Part shown: in pieces, positions 43,849 to 51,716 of the stretch | Layout: each line of letters begins with the position of its first letter | Position numbering within the stretch: the first letter of the stretch is position 1 | Origin: Rhynchopus sp. YZ270_cl-10 | Taxonomy: Eukaryota > Euglenozoa > Diplonemea > Diplonemida > Diplonemidae | Assembly: GCA_964035575.1 (NCBI GenBank) | Contig: OZ037869.1 | Coordinates: 310,001 to 374,000, forward strand | Length of the DNA stretch: 64,000 nucleotides | Direction of reading: 5' to 3' | Notes under the pieces: model-generated | Database searches by the model: none | What the model saw: only the letters and a program-made list of their open reading frames with translations | Told to the model about the DNA's origin: nothing | Translations under genes and position numbers: made by a program

Positions 43849-44496
43849 CTATTCTACCTTCCGTCGTTTCTTCGCAGCCCCACCCCCCCGCCTCCGCCGC
43901 TTCCCTTTCTGCTGCGTGGTCGAGTCTGCGTCACTCCCTACCTTCAACCCATCGTGCGGATCGCTTTGCACTCGCACTTCGCTGGCACGCACTTTCTCCA
44001 CCGGCTCGACTGTCGTGGTCTCATCAAGAATGAGGACCGGGAGGGACTGGTTTGGGGAGGCTTCCGTTGGCTGCGCGAGGACGGGCTCTGCACCGTTTAC
44101 GAGCGATGTGCTCTTTGGAATGACGGATGGATGATAACGGTTCCGCCAGACAAGCCACACGGGGGCACCGCAGGCTCGCGTTGCAAGGATGGCCCTCGGG
44201 TGGATGCACGACCCCCCATGCCAGCTGATGACCTCTCCACGCTCCTCCAGCGCAGTGCGCGCAGGCCTGCTCACCGTCGTCGACAACAGATCCATCGAAT
44301 GGGTTACCACCGTCACCACAACCCCCTTAGGCGCGATACGGTCCTCCTGCAGCGTCTGGCTCGACACACGCAGCTCCCCTTCCCCTGGTGCATCCACACC
44401 ACACAGCCACGACTCAATCTGACTTTGACTGCTTGTCACTCCGCTCGACTCCGTTTCAAGCGTTTGACTTGCAAGAATAGGAGCACCCTGGGACAT
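43849..44496 (-). CDS. uncharacterised protein with C-terminal NLS, 215 aa
   Basis: Single exon; the ATG at 44496 (MSQGAPILASQ) is preferred because the frame upstream runs through a CT-rich leader (TCTCTCTCTCCCTCTC). The N-terminal about 125 residues look folded, mixing beta strands and helices (GEVISWHGGSCIHPRAIL). The C-terminus is disordered and ends in a strongly basic tail, GKRRRRGGGAAKKRRKVE, a classical nuclear localisation signal. No family recognised. A nuclear protein is likely from the signal; its function is unknown. Confidence 0.62.
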   Translation of the reverse strand: MSQGAPILASQTLETESSGVTSSQSQIESWLCGVDAPGEGELRVSSQTLQEDRIAPKGVVVTVVTHSMDLLSTTVSRPARTALEERGEVISWHGGSCIHPRAILATRACGAPVWLVWRNRYHPSVIPKSTSLVNGAEPVLAQPTEASPNQSLPVLILDETTTVEPVEKVRASEVRVQSDPHDGLKVGSDADSTTQQKGKRRRRGGGAAKKRRKVE

Positions 44497-44528
44497 GGCG
44501 AAAAGAGAGGGAGAGAGAGAAGCGAAAG

Positions 44529-44556
44529 ATGGCAAGATGAAGAAGCCTATTCACCT
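44529..44556 (+). repeat. hairpin element family 1 (variant)
   Basis: GGCAAGATGAAGAAGCC, then TATTCACCT; short stem. Confidence 0.45.
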
Positions 44557-45032
44557 AGAGGATTTTTGGAAAAGGTGCGAAAACAGCCAAAATGGAGCGG
44601 TTAAATCGACCCCCAGAGAGTTGCGTTTGCGTTGAGGAGAATATAAGTGAGATTTGGCGTAATCAGGTTAGAACCTTGACGGGTTCGTGCTGGGGGGGTT
44701 GTGTGTGTGTGTATTGTTGGGAACGTCTAAACCGGAATCCAACCAGCGGCAACAGCGCATTGTGGATTTTCACATCGTTTCCTGTTCTGGGTGAAGAAAC
44801 GGCGTGGGGGGGAAAGAGAGGAAGGGGGATGAGAGATGGGTAGGGGCAGAGAAACAAAAAGGGGGTGGGAACATTTTTTTTTTGTTGCAAGGTAGTCGTG
44901 TGATGCCAATAGTCCAGTTTTTTATTTTGTGAGGTCAGGTAGGTGAGGAAAAAATGCGCAAAAATAATATTGCATTCGACTTTACATCATAGCAGTTCCC
45001 TCCAAAACTGAAGGAAACAAAAAAAATATGTG

Positions 45033-45071
45033 CGATAAGATGAACCTGAGTTTTGCAATACTCGGTCACCC
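45033..45071 (+). repeat. hairpin element family 1
   Basis: GCGATAAGATGAACCTGAGT, a TTTGCAAT loop, then ACTCGGTCACC; compensated stem (CTGAGT/ACTCGG), suggesting the fold is kept while sequence drifts. Confidence 0.8.
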
Positions 45072-45532
45072 CTTGAAAAAAAATCACTTTGTGTAGACTG
45101 GACATGGTAGGCTCCGATACCTTTATGCTTGAAAAATCGTGTATAAAACACGTCCTGGGTTTTTTTGTGGCGTTCGACTTAATAGCCGGTTAAAAGAAAC
45201 AAATGGCACAGGAAAGCCAACGCACCATACAGAAAAGAAAACAAACAAACAAACACTTTCGAAAAAATGAACATATTTTCCCCCCATCAAGAGACAAAAA
45301 AAGAGGGTTAACTAACTCAGGCGGGAGGGGGGTTAACAAATGCGAATGGGCTTTCTTTTTGAAGCAAAGTGGCTGCTTTTTTTGCTTCCACTCCAAGACC
45401 ACTACACAGTCTCCTCACTTTACAAAATTGGGTACTTTGCCCCAAAGCAACATCATGCTGCGTTCATTGTTGTCTAAAAGGATGCACTGGAAAACACCAT
45501 GGGTTTTCTTTCTTCTCTCTCCCTCCCACCCC

Positions 45533-46144
45533 TTAGAGTTCAACTTTGTCGATGTCTGCAATCTGCTGGTTAAAGGAGTCCTGCCATTGCTGTGAATCCT
45601 CATCCCATTTATCTTCTTGTTTCTGAAAAAGTGAAGATTGTTTTGGTAAATTACCAGAAAAAAGCTGGGAGAGACTATGGCATACCTGGTTCTCGAACAT
45701 CATGCGCTGCTTCTTCCCTGGTGTGAGTGTCGTGGGTGTGGCGAACTCCTCATCGCGTTTTCTCTTTTCCGCCTTTGCAGTGGAGCCTGGCGACCGCACC
45801 GTCGTGTTGCTGGGGCTGCGTGACTTTTTCTCGACCGCTTCTGCTGCTGGGGACGGCGGCTTTCTTCTGGGGATGACTTGCTTTAGCGGAGTTTTCAACG
45901 GCGTTTTTGGTGTTTTTGGCTTTGGTGACGTTGCAGAGGGTGAGGACGCAGGCCGCTTCCCTACACTACGCGGTGTGCGTGGCGGGCTTTGTGCGGCTGC
46001 AGCCTTGGGTGGGGACACGTGCGCAGGGGAGCTTCGTGTAGGGCGGTACGCAAACCTGTCGCGCTTCGCAAGTGCTGCCAATGCAATAGACTCTGCACCA
46101 TCAAGCCGCAGAGGTGACTGCGCTGTGTTAGTAGTGTGGCTCAT
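45533..46144 (-). CDS. Pro/Ser/Lys-rich protein, 182 aa
   Basis: Exons 46144-45686 and 45622-45533 join in phase 0 across a 63-bp intron (GTATGC...TTCAG). The intron length is a multiple of three with no stop, so an unspliced product would simply be 21 residues longer; splicing is inferred from the good sites. Starts MSHTTNTAQSPLRLDG. The middle (about 40-130) is a disordered S/T-P rich stretch (SPPRTPR, TPKTPLKTPLK) suited to proline-directed kinases. The C-terminus is a short amphipathic helix rich in Gln/Asp/Trp (WDEDSQQWQDSFNQQIADID). It looks like a phospho-regulated nuclear or mitotic protein; that is inference and no family was recognised. Confidence 0.75.
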   Translation of the reverse strand: MSHTTNTAQSPLRLDGAESIALAALAKRDRFAYRPTRSSPAHVSPPKAAAAQSPPRTPRSVGKRPASSPSATSPKPKTPKTPLKTPLKQVIPRRKPPSPAAEAVEKKSRSPSNTTVRSPGSTAKAEKRKRDEEFATPTTLTPGKKQRMMFENQVCHSLSQLFSGNLPKQSSLFQKQEDKWDEDSQQWQDSFNQQIADIDKVEL

Positions 46145-46372
46145 CTTGTTGTGTTGTGTCTGTGTGGTTGGGAACAAATGTGTAAGAGAAGAAAAAGAAA
46201 AGTGAAAATTTCGAACAAGTGGTGCTCCAGGAGGGGCCGATATTGACAGGTCGCTGACAGGTCGTTGCCATAGGGGAGGGTCATTTTTTAACGGCCCTTA
46301 GCGATTTTTTGGTGGGGCACACACACAGACACACAGTGGCCCATACGGACCCTCAGGGTACACGAAGTAACG

Positions 46373-46850
46373 GGTGGTACATGTGGTATTACATGTAACT
46401 TTTGTTACATGTGGTACAGGTGGCGAAATCAGGTAGTGGTACAATGGTTTTGGGGGTGGTTCTGGGCAGCTTTCGGCGGTGATTTCTGGTGAGACCAAAA
46501 ATATCCTCAAAAATCGTTGTGAAAATTATGGTGGGTGGGTTTTTTACATATCGACACATGTAACATGATCACATGTACTAATACATGTAACTGTTACATT
46601 ACATGTGAAGTTACATGTCATTTACGTAACGGTTTTTCACATGTAACATTCCATGTAATGTAACTTACTTCACCGCCGTGTGCTCCCCAAACCCCGGGGT
46701 ACCCCGCGCGGACCCTACACGACGGTGAAGTAAATGTTATGTGCCCCCTAAAAATGACATGTACTTAACAGGTCATTTCACCTGTGGCACATGTCACTTT
46801 ACATGTCAAATGACATGTGGCTAACATGTAAAAAAAGTTACACGTAAATC
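46373..46850. repeat. ACATGT palindrome cluster
   Basis: Many degenerate copies of ACATGTAA/TTACATGT and GGTACATGT over about 480 bp, in both polarities because the core is palindromic. Confidence 0.85.
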
Positions 46851-47259
46851 ACAATGTAAGGGGACAATGGGATATACTCCGGACATGGATACCCACACAG
46901 AATACACGGTTACCCAGACATCTGTCAGGCAATCACTGATTCACTTCACACAGGTCGGGCAGGCGCTGCCTGCCCATCCTCTTGTTCCTGTCTGCTATCG
47001 ATTCCAGGTTCAGAACGTTCAGACGTTTAGTCAAAATGCTTTGAGTGATGACTCCTTTTGGGATACACAAAACCACACCAAGCGCGATCGCTGCTTCGGC
47101 AACGTGTCGAAATCAGCAGCGTCACACAGCCCTGAGTCCCTCAAAGCTGGAGGTGATTTCTACTACCACAGCTGGTCTGTGAAGCGGCAAAGAGTCGTTC
47201 AAGCTGGGATGCACAAGATAGAACGTGTGGATTTTGCACTTTTGACCACCACAGATTAT

Positions 47260-47450
47260 GTACCTGTGTACCTGTGTACCTGTGTACCTGTGTACCTGTG
47301 TACCTGTGTACCTGTGTACCTGTGTACCTGTGTACCTGTGTACCTGTGTACCTGTGTACCTGTGTACCTGTGTACCTGTGTACCTGTGTACCTGTGTACC
47401 TGTGTACCTGTGTACCTGTGTACCTGTGTACCTGTGTACCTGTGTACCTG
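47260..47450. repeat. 8-bp tandem array (GTACCTGT)n
   Basis: About 24 copies without interruption. Same unit as the short array at 1438-1480, in the opposite orientation. Confidence 0.95.
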
Positions 47451-47676
47451 AAAATGGCTAAGGACTATTAAAAAATGACCCACCCCCCCCGATATTGACA
47501 GGTCGCTGACAGGTCGTTGACTCATTTCCTATAGCACCAACAAGGAAATAAGTTTCCAACTCCCTTCCACCATTGCGATCGGGAACACAATGTGAAACTT
47601 GGCTGTCGCAGAGATGTGTTTAAAAAAAGAGGGTCGTTGTTTAATTTCGGGGTATGTAGAGGGAGGCAGGGGGGAC

Positions 47677-48366
47677 GTGGTGGTGTGGTGGTGAGGGCAC
47701 CAGCGAGGGGACACGGCAAGGTTCATAGAACGGTTGGGTTTTTTGTGCAGGTAGGCAGAAGAAAATGAAATGAAATTCTGTGCCATGTGCAAAAAAAAAA
47801 CGAAAGTACCGGTTCTCCTCTCGGCTGTTCCCATGCCGATGCGCAGCAGCACACACACGCAATGTCCTCCCCACGACAGTCAAAGCAAAACAACAACAAG
47901 CAAGAAGCATACAGCAACAGGCAAAGTGCTGTCCATGCAGACCTGCAGGAAGAGAGAATACAAACAACAAGGACAAGAACGTGCCTGCACACCCTTACAC
48001 ACTGTGTGTTAGTTGTGTGTGTTTGAGGGTTGTGAAACACGAGGGAAAAGCAGAATTAGCAAAACAAAGAAACCTTGGAAGATGAATGTGCTCACACCAC
48101 GTGTGCACATCTTTTCCAGTCATAAAAAGTAAACAAAAAGAACGCAAATCAGTCAGAACACACAAAATAGGTGCTGCGGTTGACACACCACAGACCACAC
48201 CTTGTGTGTCGACCTTTGTTCACACACACAGCATCAACATCAACATCAACATCGATACCACCAGCAGCATGATCACTTAACCTCCTTGACGGAGAGAACT
48301 GCCTCCTGACCCATTGCAGCAATCACCGTGAGCGCAAGGTCCTTCCCACATGTGAAGTCATTCCTG
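47677..48366. repeat. segmental duplication, copy 1
   Basis: Matches 63243-64000 in the same orientation with only a few single-base differences and a shorter ACATCA microsatellite. Covers the downstream flank and the last about 90 bp of the eIF5A coding sequence, as far as the window allows. Confidence 0.95.
48071..48112 (+). repeat. hairpin element family 2
   Basis: CTTGGAAGATGAATGTGC, loop TCACACCACG, then TGTGCACATCTT. Duplicated at 63645-63680. Confidence 0.85.
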
Positions 48367-48740
48367 ATCCGCTTTGACAGCGCAAAGTCATGCGGCAGGT
48401 TCAGGTCGTACTTCATCTCGTTGTGGTCGTCGAGAAGCGCCAGCGACTCACCATCAATGTCCACAAGCGCGTACTCCAGGCGGCTCACATTCGGCGCAAG
48501 CATGTTGTGCGACGTTGGGCAGATCTCCTCCATCTTCTTGCTTGTGAACAGGTCCTGCCCCACAATGTGCGCCTTCGCACTCCCGTGCTTCCCAGGCTTC
48601 GACGTCGAGTAGGCCACAATCTTGCACGGACGGGTGTTGATCACACAGTAGCTCCCCTTCTTCAACGCCCCGGCTGCAATCGGGTATGTCTCAGACGCTC
48701 CTGCGTTTCCTCCGTGCACCTCTGTGTCAGACATCGTCAT
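48273..48740 (-). CDS. translation factor eIF5A
   Basis: 155 aa from ATG at 48740 (MTMSDTEV); the second ATG at 48734 would give 153. eIF5A promotes peptide-bond formation and termination on stalled ribosomes, in the cytosol. The KOW-like N-terminal domain and C-terminal OB fold are complete, at the family's usual length. The hypusine site is STSKPGKHGSAK with K51 as the modified lysine; the usual Thr before GKHG is Pro here. YPIAAGALKKGSY and PTSHNM are family signatures. Leader on the coding strand is C/A-rich and ends CACAATG. A second copy begins to appear at the right end of the window. Confidence 0.97.
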   Translation of the reverse strand: MTMSDTEVHGGNAGASETYPIAAGALKKGSYCVINTRPCKIVAYSTSKPGKHGSAKAHIVGQDLFTSKKMEEICPTSHNMLAPNVSRLEYALVDIDGESLALLDDHNEMKYDLNLPHDFALSKRIRNDFTCGKDLALTVIAAMGQEAVLSVKEVK

Positions 48741-49156
48741 TGTGTGAGAGGGTGTGGTGGGGTGTGGTGTGTTTTGCCTGAACAATGTGAATGATGAGTG
48801 GGATAAATGGAGATGCGCCACACACACAAAATAATAAAACTTTCGCTTTTCTTTTTAGTTCTGTTCAGCCGTATCAGTGATGCACAGTCAAACATAAGTA
48901 ACGCAAGATCTGGGAATCCAGGAAAATACTAGACGGTAGGGAACAAGAGGGCTATGTACGTTGTGCGTTCGCACGCAATCCCTCTCCCCCCCTTCTGGTT
49001 CAACTGAACCACCCGTCCGCCATAGCATTTCCTCAGTTCTCTTACTTTCGCCCTTTTTTATACCCAGTGTAAGCGTGAAGTACGTACCCCACCCGCGACG
49101 CACCTGTTGTGTTGTAAAACGCAAATTAGTGCCAAGAAGAAGACAAAAAGAAAGAA
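48741..49156. other. intergenic, nothing recognised
   Basis: Upstream flank of eIF5A; only short ORFs without motifs. Confidence 0.5.
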
Positions 49157-49199
49157 AAGTTTATAAGATGATCCTAAGGCCTCTCGTGCTTAGTCACCT
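49157..49199 (+). repeat. hairpin element family 1 (consensus copy)
   Basis: AGTTTATAAGATGATCCTAAG, loop GCCTCTCGT, GCTTAGTCACCTT. Confidence 0.95.
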
Positions 49200-49209
49200 T
49201 TAAAAAAAA

Positions 49210-49247
49210 CGTGAAAGATGAAGTGCACCTCTTGTACACACATCTAA
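49210..49247 (+). repeat. hairpin element family 2
   Basis: GTGAAAGATGAAGTGCACC, loop TCTTG, TACACACATCT. Confidence 0.8.
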
Positions 49248-49376
49248 AAAAAAAATAGTTGACGTGCTAAAAAGCATCTCAGTCAAAAATACTACACTGA
49301 TGAAGTTGCCTTGCAACAACTCTAACAGGAAATACTTCAAAATGAACTCCACAAAAAAAAAAAAGAAAAGAAGAAA

Positions 49377-49417
49377 ACTTGTAAGATGAACGTGCCTCTC
49401 GTGCAGACATGTCTTAC
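49377..49417 (+). repeat. hairpin element family 2 (loop as family 1)
   Basis: ACTTGTAAGATGAACGTGC, loop CTCTC, GTGCAGACATGTCTTA. It has the family-1 loop on a family-2 stem, which links the two families. Confidence 0.88.
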
Positions 49418-49477
49418 TTAAAGAAAAGAGAGCTAACAACACACCTTCTGAGAGGATGCGGACCAAAAAATAAAGAA

Positions 49478-49663
49478 AGGTTTATAATGGTGTGTTCCGG
49501 GGTATCGGAAAATAAAAATTTTCATTTCAATTCACAACTCTTCACAAAAAATATGGGCACATACTATGTTGTAAAAATTTGCCAAAAGTTGTGAAGATGT
49601 GTGTCCCATACCCCGGAACACACCATATAAGATGAACCTAAGCCTCTGATGCTTAGTCACCTT
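49478..49663 (+). repeat. hairpin element family 1, split by a MITE
   Basis: Left part AGGTTTATAA (49478-49487) and right part TATAAGATGAACCTAAGC ... GCTTAGTCACCTT (49626-49663) form one copy once the insert is removed. Confidence 0.92.
49488..49625. mobile_element. palindromic MITE, copy B, 138 bp
   Basis: Perfect terminal repeats TGGTGTGTTCCGGGGTAT and complement, target duplication TATAA (49483-49487, 49626-49630). Interior TTCACAACTCTTCACAA matches copy A at 3175-3304. Confidence 0.94.
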
Positions 49664-49676
49664 CAAACAAATAAAT

Positions 49677-49785
49677 GTAGCTTGAAATACAAAACCCTGG
49701 ACCTAAAATAAGAGTTGAAATACAAAAGCCCTCTCGTGAACAGTGTACCATGGTACATGACCGGCTGTACCGGTAAATTTTGTAA
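49677..49785 (+). repeat. dispersed repeat family 3 (two overlapping starts)
   Basis: GCTTGAAATACAAAACCC at 49680, then a second GTTGAAATACAAAAGCCC at 49710 with CTCGTGAACAGTGTACC and GGCTGTACCGG. Confidence 0.8.
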
Positions 49786-49913
49786 CAAGGAATGTACACT
49801 ATGCACATCGTCACACAGAAAAAGAAAAATATGACAGTAAATGGTGCACCACTTCGGAGGTTGAGGTTGGGCAGGGTGTTAAGGGTGAGCGAGTCGGAAC
49901 AGAAAGCTAGAAA

Positions 49914-49942
49914 GAAGCTAAGCCTCTCTGCTTGGTCACCTT
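49914..49942 (+). repeat. hairpin element family 1 (truncated)
   Basis: AAGCTAAGCCTCTCTGCTTGG, then TCACCTT. Confidence 0.7.
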
Positions 49943-50124
49943 GAAGTTTGTGAAGTGTTGATGACGCAAATGCCTTTGGCGCAGATACTGAAAGAACAAT
50001 ATGTTTGGAAGACGAATGTACCACATCTGCTCTGGAAAATGAATAAATAAAAATGTGAGGAAGAACAACCGAACAGCTTTTTCCGAAGAATCTTAGAGAG
50101 TTGATGACTCCTCATATAAAAAAA

Positions 50125-50243
50125 GGTAGAGTTGATGCAACAAAGCCCTCGTCGTGAACAGTGTACCTTGGTACTTCACCTGCTGTACCGGGGGGTGGAC
50201 ACCCCAACCATACAGTCCTACATCCATTTCGTGGTTTACATCT
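50125..50243 (+). repeat. dispersed repeat family 3 (long copy)
   Basis: GTTGATGCAACAAAGCCC, CGTGAACAGTGTACCTTGG, CTGTACCGGGG and CATCCATTTCGTGGTTTACA. Confidence 0.85.
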
Positions 50244-50350
50244 AAAAAAAAATTCATACCCCTAAGAGTGTGAAAAGGAGCACTTTCTGGTCCCTCCCCC
50301 CACCTCCCCTACCTCCCTATTCTATTGAAAAAAATACTACTTTTTTTTGT

Positions 50351-50617
50351 TCAGCTTATTGCACAGCAACCACCGGATTTTTCTTCTGATTCATGTTTTG
50401 ACTGTGCACGATTGGCAGGGGTAGCACTAGCACGGGTGACTTCGGTAGATGCACAAAGGCGGACGGACTGCGAGTTTTCGTCGCTGATCTTTAGTATCGG
50501 AGGAGCGTCGCCTCCGAATGCTGGCTGGGCAGGAGCCGCCTGACCCTCTTGCCCTGAATCGACAAAGCTGCTCCGCATAAACGAGGGACGCACCGCAAGC
50601 TTGCTGGTCGGCGGCAT
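50351..50617 (-). CDS. small protein with CaaX-like C-terminus, 88 aa
   Basis: From ATG at 50617 (MPPTSKLAVRPSF). The protein is small and largely disordered, with Pro/Gly/Ala-rich and polar segments, and ends GGCCAIS. CAIS fits a CaaX prenylation motif (Ser last favours farnesyl transfer), and the preceding Cys could be palmitoylated; this would anchor it to membranes. No domain recognised. The frame is open further up to 50638 but without ATG. Codon use resembles neighbouring genes. Moderate confidence because the ORF is short. Confidence 0.5.
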   Translation of the reverse strand: MPPTSKLAVRPSFMRSSFVDSGQEGQAAPAQPAFGGDAPPILKISDENSQSVRLCASTEVTRASATPANRAQSKHESEEKSGGCCAIS

Positions 50618-51039
50618 AGCGAAGGTGCTCTTTGTCAAACAAAGAGTGTAGGTTTTGTTATATTTTGGAAAAACGGTGTCGGTTTACAACAGGATGTAGG
50701 GGGACAACACAGAGTCACGACTTTTACTAGATCAGCATTATTTTTTTTCTCCTTTTTTGACAGATTCGCAGAGAGCGAGAAGTGGGAAAAGGAGGGCGTG
50801 TGTAGGGTCCTAGAAGGGGGAGAGTGTGGTGGCGGTGGTGCGTTTTGTGTTGCATCATTATTGCTTTTTACTGAAGTTGAAAAGTGTAAAGTGCGCTCTC
50901 GGGGCTTGGAGGAAGTGCTGACGGAGCACAGAGAGAAACCAACCGATCCATAGTGGAGAGTGAGTACCAAGTGCATATCGTTGATTTTGCATAGGGTCGG
51001 GAGGGGGTCACGCCAAAAAAAAAAGAAGAAGAGTTTTTG

Positions 51040-51103
51040 ATAAATTGTTGGAGTAGTGTAGTTGCATCGATTGTGTTGCCACTGTTGTGCAATCTCCACT
51101 GTC
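51040..51103 (+). repeat. dispersed hairpin family 4
   Basis: GATAAATTGTTGGAGTAGTG, GTTGTGTTGCCACTGTTG, TCTCCACTGTC. Confidence 0.9.
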
Positions 51104-51104
51104 T

Positions 51105-51138
51105 ATGAGATGAACCTAAGCCCTTCGTGCGCCATCTT
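51105..51138 (+). repeat. hairpin element family 1 (diverged)
   Basis: ATGAGATGAACCTAAGCCC, TTCGTGCG, then CCATCTT; right outer arm is of the family-2 type. Confidence 0.7.
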
Positions 51139-51337
51139 GAAAGGTTGGTTAGACGGATTTAAGACTCAGTTTTGGTCAATCTTAATAACATACAAGAAGG
51201 GGAGACCTTTTTTTGTCAAAAACATTTTTTTTTTTGTCTGCAAGGAAACGTCTGGGCCGTCATATGAGGCATATGCACTGTAATACAGATTAAAATACAC
51301 TGACGTCATCTATCATGTAGAGAAAGAAAGAAACGAA

Positions 51338-51381
51338 AAGTTTATTGAGATGAACCTAAGCCTCAGGTGTTTAGTCATCTT
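51338..51381 (+). repeat. hairpin element family 1
   Basis: AGTTTATTGAGATGAACCTA, AGCCTCAGGTG, TTTAGTCATCTT; the outer arms AGATGA/TCATCT are perfectly complementary here. Confidence 0.85.
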
Positions 51382-51716
51382 GGAAAAAATCAAAAAAAAA
51401 GACAAATAAAAAATATCGGACCACCTGAACCAATGAGTGTTAGGGAAGAGGTGAAGGAAATCCCGGGTTGGGAAACAGTTGTCACACAATATATGTTTTG
51501 GTTTTTTTTGGCAGAGTACACAGTCCGTGGGGAGGGGTTGGGGGGTTGGTCAGAATTTTTTGAAATATCTGTCAGTTTAGTGGAAAAACACACACACACT
51601 CTCTCTCAAAAAAAATGCGCAAAAATCCACGGTCACTCACCTACGGGATAGAATAAATGGGAGCTCACCAGGGGGTCTTTTTTGGGACCTCTTTTTTTTT
51701 TCGCAAATTCTTCCAA

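Larger units (their letters stand above)
44497..45532. other. intergenic with two hairpin copies
   Basis: Family-1 copies at 44529-44556 (variant) and 45033-45071. No gene. Confidence 0.5.
46220..47539. mobile_element. 1.3-kb TIR element with 5-bp target duplication
   Basis: Ends TGGTGCTCCAGGA and TCCTATAGCACCA with perfect 5-bp repeats ACAAG on both sides (46215-46219, 47540-47544). Inside each end is the same 30-bp direct repeat starting CGATATTGACAGGTCGCTG (46238-46267, 47490-47519), then inner inverted repeats GGGTCATTTTTTAA (46277 and ending 47480). Interior: an ACATGT-palindrome block (about 46373-46850), an open stretch 46867-47240 without known domain, and the 8-bp array at its right end. 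Confidence 0.85.
50618..51716. other. intergenic with hairpin copies
   Basis: Family-4 repeat at 51040-51103 directly followed by family-1 at 51105-51138, and another family-1 copy at 51338-51381. No gene. Confidence 0.55.

Noticed and set aside
46867-47451. 194-codon plus-strand ORF ending in the GTACCTGT array
   Set aside because: The last third is pure repeat translation and the first part has no recognised motif. It lies in a TIR element, so I list it only as element interior.
31866-47539. LTR-type elements because of TG...CA ends and 5-bp duplications
   Set aside because: The ends are inverted, not direct, repeats, and no gag, protease or reverse-transcriptase motif is visible.
48888-49124. 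78-codon minus-strand ORF upstream of eIF5A
   Set aside because: No motif, no plausible start context; likely chance in leader DNA.
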